Positions 1-4,935 of a stretch of 8,340 nucleotides of DNA are shown one piece after another. Both the position numbers and the translations under genes were made by a program. Source of the stretch: Actinomycetota bacterium (GTDB lineage Bacteria > Actinomycetota > Actinomycetes > S36-B12); NCBI GenBank assembly GCA_947472655.1, contig CANJCG010000069.1, positions 1-8,340 on the forward strand, given 5' to 3'. Below the pieces are notes generated by a model. That model had not been told where the DNA came from and ran no database searches. It was given only the letters and a program-made list of their open reading frames with translations. Position 1 is the first letter of the stretch. Every line of letters starts with the position of its first letter.

Positions 1-105
1 AAGCTCCTCGAAGCAACGATGCTAGACGTTCCAGATGACGAGGCTCAGAAGATCACTGAGGGGAACGCGCGCAAACTTTATAACTTCCCTCGCGTAACGA
101 AGTGA
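1..105 (+). CDS. Amidohydrolase family protein, C-terminal fragment (5' end outside window)
   Basis: Frame 1 is open from the window edge and encodes 34 residues before TGA at 103-105. The peptide carries the pattern DDEAQKITEGNARKLYNF, the usual last helix of amidohydrolase_2 (PF04909) enzymes, where an acidic stretch is followed by I-x2-x-N-A-x2-L/F-Y/F. The other amidohydrolase in this window ends its domain in the same way (EEINKITFENTARFFDW), so the two are probably members of one actinobacterial family. These enzymes are metal-dependent TIM-barrel hydrolases or decarboxylases. All catalytic residues lie upstream of the window, so substrate and length cannot be judged. Family assignment rests only on this tail and is therefore moderate. 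Confidence 0.65.
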   Translation, partial: KLLEATMLDVPDDEAQKITEGNARKLYNFPRVTK

Positions 106-121
106 TAGCAACGCGCAACTA

Positions 122-171
122 ATGCATGCAATGTGGGCCTCTTCGCTTGTAGGGGCCCGCATTGCATGCAT
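122..171 (+). terminator. Strong hairpin after the amidohydrolase fragment, probable terminator
   Basis: The arms 122-142 and 151-171 pair over 21 positions with only G-T wobble exceptions, around an 8-base loop. The hairpin begins 17 bases after the TGA of the preceding gene. No T-run follows, so this would be a T-less terminator, which is common in actinobacteria, or an RNA-stabilising 3' structure. The stem contains the octamer CATGCAAT and its complement, which recur in a palindrome at 724-739. Confidence 0.65.
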
Positions 172-368
172 GCGAATACTCAGGTGTGCCTAGTTCAAGG
201 GTCCCAGGATTCTAGGTCCCGCCCAAAATCTGAACGGTACACGTAACATTATTCTTGATGATTGCTACTCACACTGAAACTACAATTCTCCGATAGCTTG
301 CAAGGCGTCTTACTTCCTGAGCCTTGGAGCCGGAGGGCCTGTTTCCGAGTCGTACAGTGCGCGTGGCT
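172..368. other. Intergenic stretch without a recognisable gene
   Basis: This spacer lies between the hairpin after the amidohydrolase and the terminator of the TM2 gene. Both strands were read. The only start-to-stop reading noted is a 12-codon one at 258-296 without a ribosome binding site. No tRNA-like arm arrangement, repeat array or insertion-sequence end is visible. The half-sites CCTAG (about 189) and CTAGG (about 215) could form a weak stem but are not convincing. Confidence 0.5.
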
Positions 369-417
369 AAATAAAAAAGGTCGGGAGTTAAAACTGAGAC
401 TCCCGAACCTTTTATTT
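369..417 (-). terminator. Intrinsic terminator of the TM2 gene
   Basis: The inverted repeat 369-388 / 399-417 has a G/C-rich core (CGGGAGT with ACTCCCG), a 10-base loop and a one-base bulge. Read on the minus strand the stem is followed by six T residues, the classical rho-independent form. It sits 14 bases past the stop codon of the TM2 gene. The A/T arms also pair, so it may work in both directions. Confidence 0.85.
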
Positions 418-430
418 CACTCAAGGTGAT

Positions 431-664
431 TTACCAAGTTGCTACTTTCTTACCGTCAGCGTCAGTAAATGACCCGACGAGGATCATGATCAGATCAATG
501 AGTGCCCAAATTCCTAGTCCACCCAAAGTGAGAATCTGCGCGATACCAGTGCCGGTTTTACCGACGTAAAACCTATGAATTCCGATGACTCCAAAGAAGA
601 AGCACAGAACCAAAGCGACAGTGCGCTTCTTAGAGCTAGCTTCAGAAATATCTATAGTTGACAT
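431..664 (-). CDS. TM2 domain-containing small membrane protein
   Basis: A 77-residue protein matching the TM2 domain (PF05154) over almost its full length. After a polar N-terminus (residues 1-14, ending SKKR) come a hydrophobic helix (about 15-29), the signature G-I-H-R-F-Y-V-G-K (28-36), a Gly/Leu-rich turn (TLGGLGIWALIDL, 46-58) and a second hydrophobic helix to about residue 64, then a short polar tail ending in Trp. The layout predicts two membrane spans with a short connecting loop. The biochemical function of bacterial TM2 proteins is not settled, and none is proposed here. The ATG start is supported by GGGAGG at 670-675, five bases upstream. The gene stands alone, with a strong terminator behind it, and is divergent from the binding protein at 961. 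Confidence 0.9.
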   Translation of the reverse strand: MSTIDISEASSKKRTVALVLCFFFGVIGIHRFYVGKTGTGIAQILTLGGLGIWALIDLIMILVGSFTDADGKKVATW

Positions 665-723
665 GCAAGCCTCCCTTATATTGCCCCGTGAACAACGAAC
701 AATATTTCAAGCCAGCAGATAAT

Positions 724-739
724 TCATGCAATTGCATGA
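724..739. promoter_or_regulatory. Perfect 16-bp palindrome in the TM2 / binding-protein divergent region
   Basis: TCATGCAATTGCATGA is self-complementary over all 16 bases. It lies 60 bases upstream of the TM2 start and about 220 bases upstream of the binding-protein start, a position suited to a dimeric regulator. No regulator gene lies nearby and I do not recognise the motif as a known operator. Calling it an operator is inference from symmetry and position. Confidence 0.4.
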
Positions 740-848
740 GAGTTTGATGGCGGCGTGTCCTGATGACACCGTCACCACGGGTGCACCTTTTTCACTTCAA
801 ACTCTGCGACATAACGGTCTATTCATACTTTTCTGTCGGAGTACCTAG

Positions 849-885
849 GTCCAAGGTCACTGCTTTCGGGGAAAGCCCTTCGGAC
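849..885 (+). other. Bulged hairpin in the leader region of the substrate-binding protein
   Basis: GTCC (849-852) pairs with GGAC (882-885), AAGG (853-856) with CCTT (877-880), and GCTTTC (862-867) with GAAAGC (871-876) around a GGG loop. Base 881 is a bulge and 857-861 a one-sided internal loop. That gives 14 base pairs, with the 3' arm almost continuous. The structure ends 75 bases before the ATG at 961. No T-run follows. It could be a leader RNA structure, an attenuator without an evident anti-structure, or an mRNA-stabilising stem. It matches no riboswitch class known to me. Confidence 0.4.
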
Positions 886-960
886 ATCTGGTTCCATGGC
901 TAGATTGAGACGAATTTTCGATTAGGCGCAGCGCTTAGTCGTACACACGGGGGAAAGTAG

Positions 961-2262
961 ATGAACTCAACGATCAGTAGGAGTCGGTCAAAGACTCTTG
1001 CCATCGGCGCGCTTAGCGCCGCAACAGTGGTCATGCTGGCTACCAATAGTGCAACAGCAGCACCAAAGCCTGCGCCTAAGGCGACTGCAGTCATTAGCAC
1101 GGCAAGTTGCGCATCCGTTGACGGCGTTACCAGTTCGTCCATCAAGTTTGCGATTATCCAGTCGGTGACTGGCGCTAACGCAGCGAACTTCAAAGGTTTC
1201 AACGAGGCAGTCAAGCTTCGCCTTGATCAGGAAAACGCCAAGGGCGGCATTTTTGGTCGCAAACTTACTTCCGTATTGATCGATGATGCCTCAAACGGGA
1301 CCACTCAGGTCACTGCGGCTTATAAGGCAGTGCAGGATGAGAAAGCATTTGCAATTATTCAAGAGACAACATCGGACACGATGATGACTTACCTGAATAC
1401 CAACAACATCCCAGTTATTGGCATCAATAATGGTGCTGTAGGTCTATCGCAGCTCAATAACTTCCCCGCAACGGGTCCCGGGAGTATTGCCTACACATCA
1501 ACAACGGCACCAACGCGTTTAAAAGCTGCCGGAGCCACCAAGGTCGCAACAATTGCCTTCCCTGTGCCTGCAGCAATAAACACGGCGAACTCTTTTGCAG
1601 CATCGTTGCCTAGCGCAGGGCTGACTGAAGTGCTGCGGATCGCTGATGCGCCGTTTGGTGCTTATGACGCTACTTCAACAGCGTTGAAGATCAAGACTTC
1701 AGGCGCTGATGCTGCCTTCCTGATTCTTTTGGTTGATGGTGGTGTGTCAGTTATGACCGCTCTCAAGCAGCAGGGCATCACGTTGAAGGCTCCTTACATG
1801 GCTGGTCTTTCTGACCCAGCCGTGATCAAGGCTGCCGGATCATCCCTGAACGGCGTCATTGGTGCTACTTATGGCACAACTCCAGCAACACCCGTGACCA
1901 TGGCCGCACGCCCAGGCGTGCGTACCTACGTCAAGGGTATGACTGCAGCTGGATTGAACGCCTACGGCGCTTCACCTCCATTGGGTTATGTGTCAGCAGA
2001 TATCTTCATCAAGGGACTCAAGCTGACCGGTAAGTGCCCAACTCGACAAGGACTGATCACCGCGATTCGCTCTGCTAAGTCGTTTGATGGTGGCGGAATG
2101 ATTCCAGTACCGATCAATTACCGGCCAACGGCCTTGTTCCCATTTGGTCAACCTGTTCCATGCAGTTGGTTCATTACGGCACAAGATGGTCAAGTAATTG
2201 CCGATAAGGCACCTACTTGTGGCCAGCTCATGGAAGTAGCGACCGGAAAGATCGTGAGCTAG
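961..2262 (+). CDS. ABC transporter substrate-binding protein, branched-chain amino acid type (Peripla_BP_6)
   Basis: A 433-residue secreted solute-binding protein. The N-terminus has basic residues (R7, R9, K11), a hydrophobic stretch (about 13-27) and an AxA-type cleavage region near residues 31-34, then a Pro/Lys/Ala linker. The mature part shows the type I fold of LivJ-like receptors: I-K-F-A-I-I-Q-S (61-68), F-x-G-F-x-E-A (77-83), G-G-I-F-G-R-K-L (95-102, the typical 'GGI.GR.l' turn), DDAS (108-111), and a long C-terminal lobe. Cysteines at 50, 359, 401 and 420 could form disulfides. There is no lipobox cysteine at the cleavage site, unusual for a Gram-positive binding protein. The ligand cannot be told from sequence; branched-chain amino acids, amides or urea are typical for the family. 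No permease or ATPase gene is adjacent, so it is an orphan receptor here. The start is supported by a GGGGG-AAAG stretch at 949-957. Two hairpins follow the stop. Confidence 0.88.
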   Translation: MNSTISRSRSKTLAIGALSAATVVMLATNSATAAPKPAPKATAVISTASCASVDGVTSSSIKFAIIQSVTGANAANFKGFNEAVKLRLDQENAKGGIFGRKLTSVLIDDASNGTTQVTAAYKAVQDEKAFAIIQETTSDTMMTYLNTNNIPVIGINNGAVGLSQLNNFPATGPGSIAYTSTTAPTRLKAAGATKVATIAFPVPAAINTANSFAASLPSAGLTEVLRIADAPFGAYDATSTALKIKTSGADAAFLILLVDGGVSVMTALKQQGITLKAPYMAGLSDPAVIKAAGSSLNGVIGATYGTTPATPVTMAARPGVRTYVKGMTAAGLNAYGASPPLGYVSADIFIKGLKLTGKCPTRQGLITAIRSAKSFDGGGMIPVPINYRPTALFPFGQPVPCSWFITAQDGQVIADKAPTCGQLMEVATGKIVS

Positions 2263-2278
2263 CTTCTACAGATACATA

Positions 2279-2315
2279 CAGTGTGGGTGCCCTGAAATTT
2301 AGGGCACCCACACTG
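2279..2315 (+). terminator. Terminator of the substrate-binding protein gene
   Basis: A perfect 15-bp inverted repeat (2279-2293 with 2301-2315) with a 7-base loop, starting 17 bases after the TAG stop and followed by the T-rich CTTTCT. This is a strong intrinsic terminator for the plus strand. Confidence 0.9.
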
Positions 2316-2360
2316 CTTTCTACAACGAAAGAGATCCAGGCGGTTGCTCGCCGTGCAAAG

Positions 2361-2392
2361 CAAAAGACCCCAGGTCTCCCCGGGGTCTTTTG
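2361..2392. terminator. Second, bidirectional terminator between the binding protein and the DUF7455-like gene
   Basis: A perfect 11-bp inverted repeat (CAAAAGACCCC at 2361-2371 with its complement at 2382-2392) around a 10-base loop. The A4 on the left arm and T4 on the right give a T-tract on either strand. It lies 17 bases beyond the stop of the minus-strand gene at 2409 and backs up the hairpin at 2279-2315 for the plus strand. Confidence 0.88.
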
Positions 2393-2408
2393 TAGAAGTT
2401 TGAAAGAA

Positions 2409-2627
2409 CTATTCAGGACTGGATGCGATCGGGGTAAGTAAGCGATGTGTTTCATCCACAACTTCAGCCGCTTGAGGTCGAAGAACACCTTCATGATCGT
2501 TCCAGTGATGGCTGCAAAATAAGAGGTCAGAGCCGCCGGGAAGCACTACGCGGACATAGGCTTGCGCGTTACAGCGATCGCAACGATCGGTTGCGGCGAG
2601 TGCGGGTGCAGTCATCGTGGCATTCAC
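2409..2627 (-). CDS. Small Cys/His protein, DUF7455-like, divergent from parE
   Basis: A 72-residue protein beginning at GTG 2627. The reading frame stays open further upstream, to a TTG at 2669, but GGAGGAG at 2633-2639 lies five bases before the GTG and decides the start. The core T-D-R-C-D-R-C-N-A-Q-A-Y-V-R-V (13-27) and L-L-F-C-S-H-H-W (35-42), followed by an acidic helix with D-E-T-H-R-L, matches from memory the actinobacterial DUF7455 family. C16, C19, C38 and H40/H41 form a C-x2-C ... C-x-H-H arrangement, suggesting a small zinc ribbon, which is inference. Function is unknown. The gene is divergent from parE, with a 199-base shared control region holding several palindromes. It ends at the bidirectional terminator 2361-2392. 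Confidence 0.85.
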   Translation of the reverse strand: MNATMTAPALAATDRCDRCNAQAYVRVVLPGGSDLLFCSHHWNDHEGVLRPQAAEVVDETHRLLTPIASSPE

Positions 2628-2632
2628 GGAAA

Positions 2633-2639
2633 CTCCTCC
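2633..2639 (-). promoter_or_regulatory. Ribosome binding site that fixes the GTG start of the DUF7455-like gene
   Basis: On the minus strand this reads GGAGGAG, a near-ideal Shine-Dalgarno sequence five bases before the GTG at 2625-2627. It makes the upstream TTG at 2669 an unlikely start, since that would put the site inside the coding sequence. Confidence 0.85.
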
Positions 2640-2675
2640 AACTCTGAGCTCGGCAATTTGCCTTTGCAATAGAGA

Positions 2676-2686
2676 TAACAGTGTTA
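2676..2686. promoter_or_regulatory. Short palindrome TAACA-G-TGTTA upstream of the DUF7455-like gene
   Basis: Two 5-base half-sites flank a single central base, 49 bases upstream of the minus-strand GTG. A second small palindrome (GTGTTACAC, 2681-2689) overlaps it. The position is right for promoter or operator function, but no regulator can be named. Confidence 0.3.
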
Positions 2687-2756
2687 CACCCTTTGCTTAT
2701 TCCCGCGATGCCACGCCGGCAAGGTTCACCCAAAGCGAAACCATTTCGTTATCGAA

Positions 2757-2768
2757 TTCACAAGTGAA
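2757..2768. promoter_or_regulatory. Palindrome TTCAC-AA-GTGAA upstream of parE
   Basis: Perfect 5-base half-sites around AA, 59 bases before the parE GTG. Its right half overlaps the left half of the LexA-like site at 2765-2778, so binding of two dimers would probably be mutually exclusive. No regulator is recognised. Confidence 0.3.
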
Positions 2769-2778
2769 CAAGCGTTCA
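2765..2778. promoter_or_regulatory. LexA (SOS) box-like site in front of parE
   Basis: TGAACAAGCGTTCA contains GAAC-N4-GTTC, the core of the SOS box known from Bacillus and mycobacteria, where the fuller consensus is CGAAC-N4-GTTCG. Here the outer pair is T...A, still symmetric, rather than C...G. The site ends 48 bases before the parE start, which suits an operator. LexA control of parE is inference; gyrase and topoisomerase IV genes are not standard SOS members. Confidence 0.4.
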
Positions 2779-2826
2779 TTCGTGCCGATCCAAGGGATCA
2801 GGGGCTCTCGCAAGTAAGTTGGTGCG

Positions 2827-4887
2827 GTGCCCTCGTCCTACTCTGCCAAAGATCTCGCAGTACTTGAGGGCCTCGAGGCCGTCCGCAAGCGCCCAGGCAT
2901 GTACATCGGCTCAAACGATGGTCGCGGTCTCATGCATTGCCTCTGGGAGATCGTGGATAACGCGGTTGATGAGGCCTTAGCGGGACACTGCTCGACGATT
3001 GATATCACCCTGCATCCTGATGGCTCAGCGGAAGTCAAAGACAACGGTCGAGGTATTCCAGTTGATGTTGAGCCTAAAACCAAGCTGTCTGGCGTTGAAG
3101 TCGTGATGACCAAGCTGCATGCTGGTGGCAAGTTTGGTGGTGGCTCCTACGGTGCATCGGGCGGTTTACATGGAGTCGGGGCATCAGTCGTCAACGCTCT
3201 ATCTTCACGGCTAGATGTGGAAGTTGATCGAGTAGGCAAAATTCATCAAGTCTCCTTTCGAAGGGGAGTCACTGGACTATTCGCAGGCGAGGGCCCAGAT
3301 TCTGAATTCTCGAAGAAATCGGGACTCACGATCATCGGCAAGGCCCCGCGCACCCGAACTGGGACTCGCGTGCGCTGGTGGGCGGACCTACAGATTTTCA
3401 CGAAAGATGCGCAGTACGACCGCACTGCCTTGCGAGAGCGAGCAATGCAATCGACGTTCCTAGTACCAGGGCTCATCATCGCGCTACACGACTTTCGTGA
3501 CTCGTCTGACCTTTATGAAGAAAAGTTTCAACATAAAGGTGGCATTGCCGAATACGTGGAATCACTGAGCAACGGTGAAGAAGTCTCACCGATCGTAAGG
3601 GTCACAGGTCAAGGTCACTTCCACGAAACAGTGCCCGTCATCGATGACAAAGGCCATATGACACCGCAGGAAGTTGAACGCGAGCTTTCGGTAGATGTCG
3701 CTATGCGCTGGGATACTGGCTACGACTCGGTTCTTCGCTCGTTCGTGAATGTCATTTCCACACCTAAAGGTGGTACACATGTTCAAGGATTTGAGCGCGC
3801 TGTAACCAAAGTGTTCAATGACCAATTGCGGGCCCAAAAGATATTGCGAGCGGGTGAAGACAATGTCACACGAGATGATGTCTTTGAAGGACTCACGACA
3901 GTCGTGGCTGTTCGCTTGGCTGAGCCACAATTTGAGGGCCAAACCAAAGAAATCTTAGGCACCCCGGCAGCAACTCGTATCGTCGGCAATGTTGCAACCA
4001 AGGAGCTGACGAAATGGTTTGTCACGCCACCTCGTGGCGAGAAGGCCGCGACTAAGGCAGTACTAGAAAAAGCAGCGAACGCAATGCGAGCTCGAGTATC
4101 TGCCCGGGCACATCGAGACACTCAACGCAGGAAAACAGCACTAGAGTCTTCCGCCTTGCCAGCCAAGCTTGTGGATTGCCGCTCAGACAACGTTGAACAC
4201 AGTGAACTGTTTATCGTCGAGGGCGACAGCGCCCTAGGCACAGCAAAAACAGCCCGCAATTCAGACTTCCAAGCCCTTTTGCCCATTCGGGGCAAGATTC
4301 TCAATGTGCAAAAGTCGTCACTTTCAGACATGTTGAAGAACACAGAGTGTGCAGCAATCATTCAAGTTGTCGGTGCGGGTTCAGGTCGAAGTTTTGATAT
4401 CGAGCAGGCGCGCTACGGAAAAATTATTTTGATGTCGGACGCAGATGTTGACGGAGCGCACATCCGTTGCCTCCTCCTCACGTTGATTCACTCGTACCTA
4501 CGGCCAATGCTGGAAGCTGGACGAGTTTTTGCCGCAGTGCCACCGTTGCACCGTATTGAGATTGTGAATGCTGGCAGCAAGGCTAATGAAGTTATCTATA
4601 CCTACTCTGACGCCGAGATGCGTTCTGTGCTGACCGACGCGGAGAAAAAAGGCAAAAAAGTCAAGGACCCAATTCAACGTTACAAGGGATTGGGCGAGAT
4701 GGATTCAAGCCAGCTCCGCGAGACAACAATGGATCCCGCCCATCGCACTCTGCGTCGCATTACGATGAATGATGTTGCTGCCGCCACTGCAGTCTTCGAT
4801 CTATTGATGGGCAACGACGTGGCCCCACGTAAAGACTTCATTGTTGACGGGGCTGCTGATCTTGATCGCGATCGCATTGACGCGTAA
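2827..4887 (+). CDS. parE: Type IIA DNA topoisomerase subunit B, ParE-like (topoisomerase IV / second gyrase B)
   Basis: A 686-residue ATPase subunit of a type IIA topoisomerase, which with a ParC/GyrA-type partner passes one DNA duplex through another to decatenate or relax DNA. Visible in order: GHKL ATPase motifs E-I-V-D-N-A-V-D-E-A (41-50, catalytic E41 and Mg-ligand N45), D-N-G-R-G-I-P (72-78), and the ATP lid with G-G-L-H-G-V-G (112-118); the transducer Q-T-K loop (372-374); the TOPRIM motif E-G-D-S-A-L-G (465-471) and metal site D-A-D-V-D (538-542); and the gyrB C-terminal block Q-R-Y-K-G-L-G-E-M (617-625). Gyrase B usually has EGDSAGG; the Leu form and the DUF7455 neighbour fit the actinobacterial ParE branch. 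GTG 2827 is the only sensible start because an in-frame TAA lies at 2815-2817. Its Shine-Dalgarno is weak. No parC lies in the window. Calling it gyrB remains possible. Confidence 0.9.
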   Translation: MPSSYSAKDLAVLEGLEAVRKRPGMYIGSNDGRGLMHCLWEIVDNAVDEALAGHCSTIDITLHPDGSAEVKDNGRGIPVDVEPKTKLSGVEVVMTKLHAGGKFGGGSYGASGGLHGVGASVVNALSSRLDVEVDRVGKIHQVSFRRGVTGLFAGEGPDSEFSKKSGLTIIGKAPRTRTGTRVRWWADLQIFTKDAQYDRTALRERAMQSTFLVPGLIIALHDFRDSSDLYEEKFQHKGGIAEYVESLSNGEEVSPIVRVTGQGHFHETVPVIDDKGHMTPQEVERELSVDVAMRWDTGYDSVLRSFVNVISTPKGGTHVQGFERAVTKVFNDQLRAQKILRAGEDNVTRDDVFEGLTTVVAVRLAEPQFEGQTKEILGTPAATRIVGNVATKELTKWFVTPPRGEKAATKAVLEKAANAMRARVSARAHRDTQRRKTALESSALPAKLVDCRSDNVEHSELFIVEGDSALGTAKTARNSDFQALLPIRGKILNVQKSSLSDMLKNTECAAIIQVVGAGSGRSFDIEQARYGKIILMSDADVDGAHIRCLLLTLIHSYLRPMLEAGRVFAAVPPLHRIEIVNAGSKANEVIYTYSDAEMRSVLTDAEKKGKKVKDPIQRYKGLGEMDSSQLRETTMDPAHRTLRRITMNDVAAATAVFDLLMGNDVAPRKDFIVDGAADLDRDRIDA

Positions 4888-4889
4888 AA

Positions 4890-4921
4890 GTATGGGCGCC
4901 GAGTTTCCTCAGCGCCCATAC
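4890..4921. terminator. Shared terminator between convergent parE and amidohydrolase genes
   Basis: GTATGGGCGC (4890-4899) pairs with 4912-4921. After one C/A mismatch the stem continues with GAG/CTC around a TTTC loop. It begins two bases after the parE stop and lies 14 bases past the end of the minus-strand amidohydrolase. On the minus strand the stem is followed by TTTTA, so it is a good intrinsic terminator for that gene and probably also ends parE. Confidence 0.88.
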
Positions 4922-4935
4922 GGTAATTCAGGTTT

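Noticed and set aside
258..296. 12-codon reading that could be a leader peptide
   Set aside because: No Shine-Dalgarno sequence, no codon run suggesting attenuation, and no plus-strand gene follows.
172..368. Possible tRNA or small RNA gene, because of GTTC-like and GAGTC-like words
   Set aside because: No acceptor stem or properly spaced D, anticodon and T arms can be formed on either strand.
900..1214. 104-residue minus-strand hydrophobic reading at the start of the binding-protein gene
   Set aside because: It is the antisense of the Ala-rich signal peptide and linker of the binding protein, which explains its composition.
2217..2494. Open readings on both strands (2217-2441 plus, 2228-2494 minus) with mirrored peptide segments
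   Set aside because: They span the two perfect terminator hairpins, and the mirrored peptides come from the inverted repeats being read on both strands. Neither has a convincing ribosome binding site.
3586..3942. 118-residue minus-strand reading inside parE
   Set aside because: Lies wholly within the strongly conserved parE coding sequence and shows no domain or plausible start signal.
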